From SZAS-103 sp036496805 (GTDB lineage: Bacteria > Pseudomonadota > Gammaproteobacteria > Xanthomonadales > Xanthomonadaceae), in NCBI GenBank assembly GCA_036496805.1, contig DASXKN010000008.1, positions 16,839 to 80,838 of the forward strand: a stretch of 64,000 bases of DNA, written 5' to 3'. Every line of letters begins with the position of its first letter. Position 1 is the stretch's first letter. This document shows positions 22,712-30,822 of the stretch, piece after piece. The notes under the pieces were generated by a model. That model had not been told where the DNA came from, made no database searches, and saw nothing but the letters and a program-made list of their open reading frames with translations. Both the position numbers and the translations under genes were made by a program.

Positions 22712-25693
22712 TCAGAACTTCCAGTTCACCTCGGCGTAGACGAAGCGGAACGGCAGATCGTAGGTACCGGCGTCGTAGCCGTTCAGGGTGCAGGTCACGC
22801 AGACCGGGGGATTGCGTGCGAACACGTTGTTCGCGCCCAGGTCCAGCTTCAGGCCCTTGGCGCCGAACGCGTTGTCCCACGCCAGTTGCACGTCGCTGTA
22901 GGTGGTCGAGCCGAGGTGGTGGGTGCCGATGTTGTTGCCTTGCACATCGTGCGCGCAGTAGTCGTTGGTGGACTGGACGATCGAGCAGTCTTCCGTGACC
23001 GAGTCGATGTAGCGCAGGTTCCACGACGCGCTCCAGTCTCCCATCGCCCAGCCGAACTGCACATTGGCCGCCCACGACGGGATCGCGCCGTTGTCGGTTT
23101 CCACGCCGACCGTGCGCGAGGTCGCCAGGTCGAATTCGTCGAGCGCCTGGTAGCTGATCGTGTGGGTGGCCTGCATCGTGATGCTGGGCGTGCCCCAGGA
23201 CATCTGCGGACCAGTCCAGTTGGCCTTCAGGTCGATGCCGTTGGTCTTGATCGAACCGAAGTTGGCGAGCGTGTCCTGGATGGGACCCAGGTTGCCGCCG
23301 CCGGCCGGCGGACGGACGAAGATGGCGCAAGCCGCACCGGTGATATCGCCCGTGGCGCAACCGTTGATCCGGGCCTGGATGTCGGGAGCCTGGATCGCGT
23401 TGCTGACCTTGTAGTGGAAGTAGTCCGCCTCGAAATCCAGCTTCTTCGACCACGACAGGTTGTCGGCCCAGGACGGGCTCCACACCGCACCGAGATTGAA
23501 GTTCTTGGACTTCTCGGGTTTCAGGTTCGGATTGCCGCCGGTGATCGACACGACCTGGGTGTTGGCCTGCTGGAAGCCGACCGGCACGCCCTGCCCGTGG
23601 CAGTAGTCGTACACGGCTGAGCCCGCGACGAGGTTGTTGCAGGGATCGAACAGGGTGGGGCCGAACTGGGTCAGCCCGAACAGTTCGCCGATGCTCGGCG
23701 CGCGGAAGCCCTGCGAATAGGTGCCGCGCAACACGAAGTCCTCGATCGGCTGCCAGCGGAAACCAGCCTTGCCCGTGGTCGCGCCGCCGAACGTGGAATA
23801 GTTCGAATAGCGCACCGCGAAGTCGGTGCTGAACTCCTTGAGCCAGGGCGTCTGAAGCTCGGCGTAGCCTTCATCGACGCTGTAGCTGGCCGAAACCGGC
23901 TCGGCCTGCGAGTCCTGCGAATCGCCGTTCTGGCGCAACGGATCGGGGTTGAAATCGCCGCCGTAGCGACGATGCTCGTAACCGATCGCGAAGCCGGCAT
24001 AGCGGTTGTCGCCCATGCTCCACAGGTCGCCGGTCAGGTTGGCCGTGACCAGGTCGAGCGTCTGCTTGGTCGAGTCGTGCTGGGTCGCGGTGACGAAGGC
24101 GAGCATGGCCGGCGTGATCGGACGGGTCTGGCCGCCGAACAGGTCCAGCGGCACGCAGCCGGGCGTCGCGTTGCACACGTTGACGTCGCCCAGCGAGAGC
24201 TTGAGGTTCGCGAGGTTGAATCCGCCGGTGAACACCTGGTCCGCGCTGTTTTCCGAATGCACGTAGTCGATGTTCCAGTCCGCCCCGCGCGGACCCCAGT
24301 TGAGCGAACCGGTCAGGCCCAGGTTGGCATACCAGGTATTGACGTCCTGGTTGAAGATGCGCGGCCCGAGCTCGAGCGGGCGCTTGGTGAACCACCCGAG
24401 GACGCCGTATCCGGGAAGCGGATCGCCGTTCGCGTCGGTCGGCGGGGCACCGCTCAGGGTGAGGCACGTCGATACGACGCCCGGCGTCGTGCAGGTCGGG
24501 TTGTACGGATTGTTCGCGGCGATGTCGATGGTGTCGGCCAAGCCGCCTGAGCCGGTGAACGGGCCGGCGAAGATCGGCTCCGGCGCCGCCTCGTTGGACG
24601 ATGTGCGGTTGTTGTAGAGGAACTTGCCGTGCAACTGGACCGAATCGCTGATGTCGTAGGTCCCGCTGCCGAACACCGACTTGCGCTCGTTCGGCGTGAG
24701 CAGCAGGTTGTACGGCGCATAGTTGAAGCGGTCGGCCCCGCTCCAGTTGTGGTACGTACCGGGTCCGTCGGTGGGATCGCCGCCGTTGTAGTTCGGGGTC
24801 GCGCCGTCGTTGAGCGTGATGTCGAACCAGTTGTCTCCATCGGCGCAAAAACCGACGCCGCCGAGGCGCGGATCGCAGAACGTCGCCCGCCCCTGCGGCG
24901 TGGCGGAACTGCCCGAACCGACGCCACCGCCCGGCACCGCCGCGCCCGCGGCCTGCGCCCAGACCGCCGAGCTGATGCCGTCCTGCTTGACGTAGCTGGC
25001 GTTGAACACGCCGCTGAAGCGGTCGCTGTGGCCGCCGAAGGTGACGTCGGCCTCCTCGTCGTTGCCGCCGTGGCCGTAGCTGCCGTACTTCTCGTGCACG
25101 AGCGCGCCGTCGAAGTTTTTCTTGGTGATGATGTTGACCACGCCGGCGATCGCATCGGAGCCGTAGATCGCCGAGGCGCCGTCCTCCAGCACCTCGATGC
25201 GGTCGACGATCGCCAGCGGGATGGTGTTGAGGTCGGCGCTGTTGCTCACGCCCGAACCCGAGGATTCATTGACCCAGCGGATGCCGTCTACCAGCACCAG
25301 CACGCGGTTGGAGCCGAGGTTGCGCAGGTCGACCTGCGCCGAGCCGGCGCCGATGCCGCCGCCGTCGGGCGGATAGCCGAAGTTGCCCGATGAGTTGAAC
25401 TTGGCGTTGAGCGCCTTGCCGCTGGCGGTCAATTCCTGCAGGAAGTCGCCGACCGAGGTCGCGCCGCTCTTGTCGAGGACATCGCGGGTGATGATCGCGA
25501 CCGGCGCGTCGGTCACCTTGTTGGTCTGCTTGATGCGCGAGCCGGTGACGGTGATGCGATCGAGCACCTTGGCCTTGCTGGTGTCGGTGGCAGGAGCGGT
25601 GGTGCCGGCATCCTGCGCCATGGCAGGCAGCGTGGCTGGCAGCAGTGCGGCCAGGACGGCCGCGCACAGGCGGCTACGACGGATCGCGGTCAT
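22712..25693 (-). CDS. TonB-dependent outer-membrane receptor, cysteine-rich loops
   Basis: 993 residues. Signal peptide (RRSRLCAAVLAALLPATLPAMAQ), then the N-terminal signature DRITVTGSRI, a plug domain (about 50-190: VDRIEVLEDGASAIYGSDAIAGVVNIITKK) and a 22-strand barrel region ending in FRFVYAEVNWKF with the C-terminal Phe required for barrel assembly. It imports a scarce substrate through TonB energy; the substrate cannot be read from sequence. Odd: at least six closely spaced cysteine pairs in predicted surface loops (for example CDPRLGGVGFC, CTTPGVVSTC, CNATPGC, CVTC), probable disulfides. Start ATG at 25693 with GGGGAG upstream. It is divergent from slt, with TTGCAT/TACAAA promoter-like boxes in the shared 223-bp gap. 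Confidence 0.88.
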   Translation of the reverse strand: MTAIRRSRLCAAVLAALLPATLPAMAQDAGTTAPATDTSKAKVLDRITVTGSRIKQTNKVTDAPVAIITRDVLDKSGATSVGDFLQELTASGKALNAKFNSSGNFGYPPDGGGIGAGSAQVDLRNLGSNRVLVLVDGIRWVNESSGSGVSNSADLNTIPLAIVDRIEVLEDGASAIYGSDAIAGVVNIITKKNFDGALVHEKYGSYGHGGNDEEADVTFGGHSDRFSGVFNASYVKQDGISSAVWAQAAGAAVPGGGVGSGSSATPQGRATFCDPRLGGVGFCADGDNWFDITLNDGATPNYNGGDPTDGPGTYHNWSGADRFNYAPYNLLLTPNERKSVFGSGTYDISDSVQLHGKFLYNNRTSSNEAAPEPIFAGPFTGSGGLADTIDIAANNPYNPTCTTPGVVSTCLTLSGAPPTDANGDPLPGYGVLGWFTKRPLELGPRIFNQDVNTWYANLGLTGSLNWGPRGADWNIDYVHSENSADQVFTGGFNLANLKLSLGDVNVCNATPGCVPLDLFGGQTRPITPAMLAFVTATQHDSTKQTLDLVTANLTGDLWSMGDNRYAGFAIGYEHRRYGGDFNPDPLRQNGDSQDSQAEPVSASYSVDEGYAELQTPWLKEFSTDFAVRYSNYSTFGGATTGKAGFRWQPIEDFVLRGTYSQGFRAPSIGELFGLTQFGPTLFDPCNNLVAGSAVYDYCHGQGVPVGFQQANTQVVSITGGNPNLKPEKSKNFNLGAVWSPSWADNLSWSKKLDFEADYFHYKVSNAIQAPDIQARINGCATGDITGAACAIFVRPPAGGGNLGPIQDTLANFGSIKTNGIDLKANWTGPQMSWGTPSITMQATHTISYQALDEFDLATSRTVGVETDNGAIPSWAANVQFGWAMGDWSASWNLRYIDSVTEDCSIVQSTNDYCAHDVQGNNIGTHHLGSTTYSDVQLAWDNAFGAKGLKLDLGANNVFARNPPVCVTCTLNGYDAGTYDLPFRFVYAEVNWKF

Positions 25694-25902
25694 CAATGTC
25701 TCCCCAGGGTCGGTGGCGCGCCGGTCGGCCCGGTGCGTCCTGCGTTTGTAAACAAAGTGTGAAGCCGATGCAAGCCTTGTGCGGGATGACCGATGGCAGG
25801 GGGACCTGCCCGTTCCCGCCGGTCGTGCGTCCACCTGCCCTGTTGGCGCGACCCCGATCGAAGGGAACCGGCCGGGCGGGCGGCCGCGCAACGCGCTTGG
25901 GC

Positions 25903-25908
25903 TACACT
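25903..25908 (+). promoter_or_regulatory. -10 box of slt
   Basis: TACACT ends 8 nt before the slt ATG, leaving room for almost no leader; no Shine-Dalgarno is visible. Same arrangement as upstream of the DUF1820 gene (57121). Confidence 0.5.
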
Positions 25909-25916
25909 CGGCCTCC

Positions 25917-27932
25917 ATGCGAACGATCCTTTTCCTGGCCTGCTGCCTGCTGCTCGATGCGGGCCTCGCCGGGTCTGCCCGTGCACGCGCCGCCAGCGGC
26001 GATGCCGACACGTATGCGCCGGTGCGCGACGCCCTTTCGCTGGCCGAACTGGGCCAGCTCGACAGCGCCACCGCGAGCCGCCTCGCCAGCGATCCGCTGG
26101 TGCCGTGGATCGACTACGCGACCCTGCATCGCGTGATCGACAGCGTGGACGCCGCCACGGTGCGCGCCTATCTCGATCGCAATCCCGGGCAGGTCGCCGC
26201 GAACCTGCTGCGCGACGAGTGGCTTGCCGAACTCGCCCGTCGCCGCGACTGGAAGGACTTCCGCGCCTTCCACGCGGCCGACAGCAGCCCGAAGCTGCGC
26301 TGCGCCGACCTCGCAGCGCGCCTGGATGCGGGCGAGCCCGACGCGCACTGGTACGACGACGCGCTCGCGCTGTGGCTGAGCGGCGACGCGCAGCCCTCCG
26401 ACTGCGACATCGCCTTCGCCACCCTCGACGCGCGCGGCCGGCTCACGCCGGAGCTGCGCTGGAAGCGTATCGATGCCGCCGCCGAAGACGCCGACACCGG
26501 CGTGATGCGCAGCGCGGCGCACGGCCTGCCCGCCGAGCAGGAAACGCTGGCGCAGACCTATGCGCGATTCATCGACGCGCCGAACGAGACCGCCGCGAGC
26601 TGGCCGCACAGCGACCGCAGCCGCCGCATGCTCGCGATCGGCCTGGCGCGCAGCGCACGCCACGATCCCGACGGCGCCGAGGCGCGGCTAGCGCGGCTGA
26701 TGCCGTCGATGCAGTTGAACGAAGCCGACCGCGGCCGCGTGCAGTACGCGATCGCGCTGTGGACGGTCGCCTCGTACGCGCCCGGTTCCGCGCATCGCCT
26801 CGCCGCGGTGCCCGCGTCCGCCTACGACGCCAAGCTGCACGAATGGCAGGTGCGCGAGGCAATGGCGCGCGGCGACGATACGGCCGCGCTCAAGGCGATC
26901 GTCGCGATGGACCCGGCGCAGCGCGGCGATCCGCGCTGGCAGTATTTCGAAGCGCGCCTGCGCGAACGCGCCGGCGATGCGAAGGCCGCGAACGCGCTTT
27001 ACCAGCAGGCCGCGCGCACCGCGACCTACCATGGCTTCCTCGCCGCCGACCGGCTGCACCAGGCGTATGACCTCTGTCCGCTGGAGCTGGGTGCCAGCGA
27101 TGGCGAACGCGCGAAGGTCGCGGCCACGCCTGCCCTCGTGCGCGCCTTCGAGCTGTTCCGGATCGAGCGCATCGGCTGGGCCGAGAAGGAATGGAAGCAG
27201 GCGCTGTCCGGTTTCGACGACCACCAGCGCCAGATCGCGGTCGCGCTCGCGCAGGACATCGGCTGGTACGACCGCGCCACCTTCGCGCTCGGCACCGATG
27301 CGGCCGGCAAGCCGGCGCCCGACGAACTGCGCATGTACAGCCTGCGCTTCCCGCTCAACGAGGGCGACGACGTGCGCCGGCAGGCGCGCGTCAACGCCAT
27401 CGATCCTTCCTGGGTCGCCGCCGAGATCCGCGCCGAGAGTTCATGGATGCCGTACGCGCGTTCCGGCGCCGACGCGCGCGGGCTGATGCAGTTGCTGCCT
27501 TCGGTCGGCGCACGCCTGGCGCACGCACTGGGCGTGGCCTGGGGCGGCGGCGATGCGCTCTACGATCCGCATACCAGCCTCGTCCTCGGCAGCGCCTTCC
27601 TGCGCCAGATGCTCGACCGCTACGACGGCCGCACCTACCTCGCGATCGGCGCCTACAACGCCGGCGCGACCCCGGTCTCGCGCTGGCTCGCGCAGCGCGC
27701 GTCGCTCGATCCGGATTTCTGGATCGAGACCGTGGACTACAAGGAGACGCGCGACTACATCATGCGCGTGCTCGCCTTCTCGGTGATCTACGACTGGCGT
27801 TTCGACGGCAAGGCCACGCCGCTGAGCGAACGCATGCTCGGCCGCATCGTGCCCGACGCGAAAAAGCAGCACTTCGTCTGCGCGCCGCCGCCGAAGGCCG
27901 CACAACCGCCGGCAAGCGAGCCGGTGCGATGA
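25917..27932 (+). CDS. slt: Soluble lytic murein transglycosylase
   Basis: 671 residues. Signal peptide (RTILFLACCLLLDAGLAGSARARA), a long alpha-helical superhelix (about 30-470) as in Slt70, then the lysozyme-like domain: catalytic Glu507 in IRAESSWMPYARSGADARGLMQLLP, and AIGAYNAGATPVSRWL, the family's AYNAG motif. It cleaves peptidoglycan to 1,6-anhydromuropeptides in the periplasm. The C-terminal tail is proline-rich. The stop overlaps the next start by 4 nt (ATGA), so an NDUFA9-like gene is co-translated. Confidence 0.93.
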   Translation: MRTILFLACCLLLDAGLAGSARARAASGDADTYAPVRDALSLAELGQLDSATASRLASDPLVPWIDYATLHRVIDSVDAATVRAYLDRNPGQVAANLLRDEWLAELARRRDWKDFRAFHAADSSPKLRCADLAARLDAGEPDAHWYDDALALWLSGDAQPSDCDIAFATLDARGRLTPELRWKRIDAAAEDADTGVMRSAAHGLPAEQETLAQTYARFIDAPNETAASWPHSDRSRRMLAIGLARSARHDPDGAEARLARLMPSMQLNEADRGRVQYAIALWTVASYAPGSAHRLAAVPASAYDAKLHEWQVREAMARGDDTAALKAIVAMDPAQRGDPRWQYFEARLRERAGDAKAANALYQQAARTATYHGFLAADRLHQAYDLCPLELGASDGERAKVAATPALVRAFELFRIERIGWAEKEWKQALSGFDDHQRQIAVALAQDIGWYDRATFALGTDAAGKPAPDELRMYSLRFPLNEGDDVRRQARVNAIDPSWVAAEIRAESSWMPYARSGADARGLMQLLPSVGARLAHALGVAWGGGDALYDPHTSLVLGSAFLRQMLDRYDGRTYLAIGAYNAGATPVSRWLAQRASLDPDFWIETVDYKETRDYIMRVLAFSVIYDWRFDGKATPLSERMLGRIVPDAKKQHFVCAPPPKAAQPPASEPVR

Positions 27933-28879
27933 ACGATGCGCGCGCGATCGCGATCCTCGGCGGCACCGGCTTCGTCGGCCGCGCCCTCGTCGAACGCCTG
28001 CTCGGCGACGGCCACGCGGTCACCGTGGTCAGCCGCAACCGCGCGCGCCATGCCGATCGCCTGCTCGCGCCTGGCGCGGCGGTACGCGAATGCGACGAGT
28101 ACGACGCGGCCGCGCTCGCCGCCGCACTGCGCGGCCACGACGTCGCGATCAACCTGGTCGGCATCCTCAACGATCCCGGCTTCGGCGATTCCGACCGCGG
28201 TTTCGTGCGCGCGCACGTCGAGCTCACCCGCACCCTGGTCGCCGCCTGCAAGGAAACCGGCATCGCACGCCTGCTGCAGATGAGCGCGCTCAACGCCGGG
28301 CGTGGCCGCAGCCACTACCTGCGCACACGCGGCGCGGCCGAGGAACTGGTCAAGGCCTCCGGGCTGGACTGGACGATCTTCCAGCCCTCGGTGATCTTCG
28401 GTCCCGGCGATGGCCTGTTCTGCCGCTTCGCGACGCTGCTTCCGTTCGCGCCCGTGCTTCCGCTCGCGCGCGCGTCGGCGAAGTTCGCGCCGGTATACGT
28501 CGGCGACGTGGTCGAGGCCTTCGCCCGCGCGCTGCGCGACGAAAGCGCATCGCACCAGAGCTACGAGCTCTACGGCCCGGACGTGGTGACGCTCGCCGCG
28601 ATCGTGCGCACGACCGCCCGCCAGATGGGCTTGCGTCGTCTCGTCGTGCCGCTGCCCGATGCGCTTGCTCGTTTGCAGGCTTTCGCGATGGACTTCGTGC
28701 CGGGCAAGCCGTTCTCCAGCGACAACTACCGCTCGCTGTCGACCGATTCGGTGGGCGGCATCGACGGATTGCACCGCCTCGGCATCGCGCCGACGCGCAT
28801 CGAGGCGATCCTGCCGGAGATTCTCGGCCATGCCGAAAGCAGGCAGGCGCGCCTGGATCGCTACCGCTCGCGTTACTGA
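27929..28879 (+). CDS. NDUFA9-like NAD(P)-binding Rossmann protein
   Basis: 316 residues of the atypical short-chain dehydrogenase group. AILGGTGFVGRALVERLL at the N terminus is the nucleotide-binding motif; HDVAINLVGIL, RLLQMSALNA, YLRTRGAAEELVKASGLDWTIFQPSVIFGPGD and KFAPVYVGDVVEAF are typical of the 'complex I NDUFA9 subunit family'. The usual catalytic Tyr-x3-Lys is replaced by a Y-x3-G arrangement, so a binding rather than redox role is likely. It overlaps slt by 4 nt. Ubiquinone- or complex-I-related roles are suggested for relatives, not shown here. Confidence 0.8.
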   Translation: MNDARAIAILGGTGFVGRALVERLLGDGHAVTVVSRNRARHADRLLAPGAAVRECDEYDAAALAAALRGHDVAINLVGILNDPGFGDSDRGFVRAHVELTRTLVAACKETGIARLLQMSALNAGRGRSHYLRTRGAAEELVKASGLDWTIFQPSVIFGPGDGLFCRFATLLPFAPVLPLARASAKFAPVYVGDVVEAFARALRDESASHQSYELYGPDVVTLAAIVRTTARQMGLRRLVVPLPDALARLQAFAMDFVPGKPFSSDNYRSLSTDSVGGIDGLHRLGIAPTRIEAILPEILGHAESRQARLDRYRSRY

Positions 28880-28932
28880 ATCTGCGGCTTGCCCTCCATC
28901 ATTTGAAAGCACAGCGTTCCGCGCTTTCGCGC

Positions 28933-29039
28933 GGGTTACTTTCTCCCGACAGATTGCAGGAGCGATCTGAACCGCGAAGCGCCCTCGCGCAGCGAGGGTG
29001 AGGCCCATGGATGGGCCGAAGGTCAAGAGAAAGTAGCTC
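28933..29039 (+). repeat. 107-bp multi-hairpin element, copy B
   Basis: Same length and orientation as the copy at 21837, with seven substitutions. The outer stem is GGGTTACTTTCTC / GAGAAAGTAGCTC, where two changes turn A-T and G-C pairs into G-T pairs. Inner hairpins are GATTGC AGGA GCGATC, CCCTCG CGCAG CGAGGG and GGCCCAT GG ATGGGCC. It occupies most of the 273-bp gap between the NDUFA9-like gene and cca; the rest holds nothing I recognise. Confidence 0.88.
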
Positions 29040-29152
29040 GCGCGTCAGCGCGAAACGCCCTTGATCCTGATTTCAACCCGGACACCAAACCAGTCCAGAA
29101 TGGAGCCCGGCCTGCTCCGGGATGACGGCATGGAAAGCCCAGGGAAGATGCG

Positions 29153-30442
29153 ATGAAGACCTACCTCGTCGGCGGCGCCGTCCGCGATACCCTGCTCGGC
29201 CGCGCCCCCGGCGATCGCGACTTCGTCGTGGTCGGCGCCACGCCAGAGCAGATGATCGCCGACGGCTACCGGCCCGTCGGCCGCGACTTCCCGGTGTTCC
29301 TGCATCCGCAAACGCAGGAGGAGTACGCGCTCGCTCGCACCGAGCGCAAATCCGCGCGCGGCTATCGCGGCTTCGTGGTCGATGCCGATCCGGCGGTGAC
29401 GCTGGAGCAGGACCTTGCGCGCCGCGACTTCACCATCAATGCCATCGCACAGGACGAGGACGGTTCCCTGATCGACCCCTTCGACGGCGTCGCCGACCTG
29501 CAGGCGCGCGTGCTGCGCCACGTGTCGCCCGCCTTCGCCGAGGACCCGGTGCGCGTTCTGCGCGCGGGCCGCTTCATGGCGCGCTTCGCATCGCTGGGCT
29601 TTGTGGTCGCGCCGGAAACACTGGAGCTGATGCGCGCGATGGTCGCCGACGGCGAAGTCGACCACCTCGTCCCCGAGCGCGTCTGGCAGGAACTGTCGCG
29701 CGCGCTGGCCGAGCCACGGCCTTCGGCCTTCCTCGCCACCCTGCGCGCCTGCGGCGCGCTCGCGCGCGTGCTGCCGGAAATCGATGCCCTGTACGGCGTG
29801 CCGCAGCGCGCCGAGTTCCATCCCGAGATCGACACCGGCACGCACCAGCAGATGGTCAGCGACATGGCGGCGACGCTCGCGCCGGGCGATGTCGCGATCG
29901 GTTTCGCCGCGTTGACGCACGATCTCGGCAAGGCGCTCACGCCGGCCGACGTGTTGCCGCGGCACATCGGCCACGAACAGGCCGGACTGGCGCCGTTGAC
30001 CGCATTGTGCGAGCGACTGAAGGTACCGTCGGCGCAGCGCGAGCTTGCTGTCGCCGTCTGCCGCGAACACCTCAACGTGCACCGCATCGACGAACTGCGC
30101 GACGCCACCGTGCACGACCTGGTCGCGCGCTGCGACGGCTTCCGCAAGCCCGTGCTGATCGACCGGCTCGCGACCGTCTGCGAGGCCGACAAGCGCGGAC
30201 GGCTCGGCCAGCAGGACAGCGCCTATCCGCAGGCGGCGACGTTGCGCGCCCTGCACCGCGCCGCGCTGGCGGTGGACGCGCGCGCGATCGTGGCGGCGGG
30301 CGCGACCGGCACGGACGTCGGTGTGCGCCTGCGCGAGGCCCGGATCGCGGCAATCGCGACCGCTCGCGCGGAAGCGTTGCGGAATGCCGGCGGCGCTTCC
30401 CTTCTCCCCAACCCCTCCCCCGCAAGGGGGGAGGGGCCTTAG
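29153..30442 (+). CDS. cca: Multifunctional CCA tRNA nucleotidyltransferase
   Basis: 429 residues. The N-terminal polymerase-beta-like domain has YLVGGAVRDTLLG, the metal-binding DRDFVV and RRDFTINAIA; then EDPVRVLRAGRFMARF, and an HD phosphohydrolase domain (LTHDLGKALTP, about 260-270) as in the E. coli-type enzyme. It adds or repairs the 3' CCA of tRNAs. AGGGAAG precedes the ATG. The last residues (LLPNPSPARGEGP) are encoded by an inserted palindromic repeat rather than family sequence. The gene converges on the VanZ-like gene, with the two stop codons overlapping at 30439-30442. Confidence 0.95.
   Translation: MKTYLVGGAVRDTLLGRAPGDRDFVVVGATPEQMIADGYRPVGRDFPVFLHPQTQEEYALARTERKSARGYRGFVVDADPAVTLEQDLARRDFTINAIAQDEDGSLIDPFDGVADLQARVLRHVSPAFAEDPVRVLRAGRFMARFASLGFVVAPETLELMRAMVADGEVDHLVPERVWQELSRALAEPRPSAFLATLRACGALARVLPEIDALYGVPQRAEFHPEIDTGTHQQMVSDMAATLAPGDVAIGFAALTHDLGKALTPADVLPRHIGHEQAGLAPLTALCERLKVPSAQRELAVAVCREHLNVHRIDELRDATVHDLVARCDGFRKPVLIDRLATVCEADKRGRLGQQDSAYPQAATLRALHRAALAVDARAIVAAGATGTDVGVRLREARIAAIATARAEALRNAGGASLLPNPSPARGEGP
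30412..30436. terminator. C/G-rich hairpin inside the 3' end of cca
   Basis: CCCCTCCCCC GCAA GGGGGAGGGG (with one extra G) gives a 10-bp stem. It lies within the last codons of cca and just beyond the stop of the opposing gene, where it may act as a shared terminator. The same kind of 'CCCTCCCCCGCAAGGGGG' repeat is common between genes in proteobacteria. Confidence 0.55.
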
Positions 30443-30822
30443 CGCAGGCGCGCGTCGAGTTTCTGCAGCCAGGCGACGCCCGGCATGCGCGCCGTCGCCA
30501 GCCCGATCACGACGCCGACACAGTCGATCGCGCCGTCGTAAGCGGACATGTCGCGGTAATCGGTGAGGAAACCCTGCGCGTACTCGAGCGCGATCCCCAG
30601 CGTGCCCAGCAGCAGCGCCGAGGCGATCCACTCGAAGCGCCCGGCGTACAGCTGCACCGCCATCGTCGCCAGGCAGAAATAGGCGAAACCGTGGTCGAAC
30701 TTGGCGATCACCAGCCAGTCCGGGATCGGCGGGCCCTGCATCAGCGACAGCGCGATCACGCCGAGGATCATCGCGATCCACGCGCCGGTCCACCATCGCG
30801 GTCGGCGGAACGAACGCAGCAT
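30439..30822 (-). CDS. VanZ-like membrane protein
   Basis: 127 residues, four hydrophobic helices. DWLVIAKFDHGFAYFCLATMAVQLY and GIALEYAQGFLTDYRDMSAYDGAIDCVGVVIGLATA match the VanZ-like family, whose conserved Asp/His and E-x-x-Q residues are visible. Function of these short proteins is unknown; VanZ itself affects teicoplanin resistance. Its ATG overlaps the stop of the upstream methyltransferase gene (ATGA). Confidence 0.8.
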   Translation of the reverse strand: MLRSFRRPRWWTGAWIAMILGVIALSLMQGPPIPDWLVIAKFDHGFAYFCLATMAVQLYAGRFEWIASALLLGTLGIALEYAQGFLTDYRDMSAYDGAIDCVGVVIGLATARMPGVAWLQKLDARLR

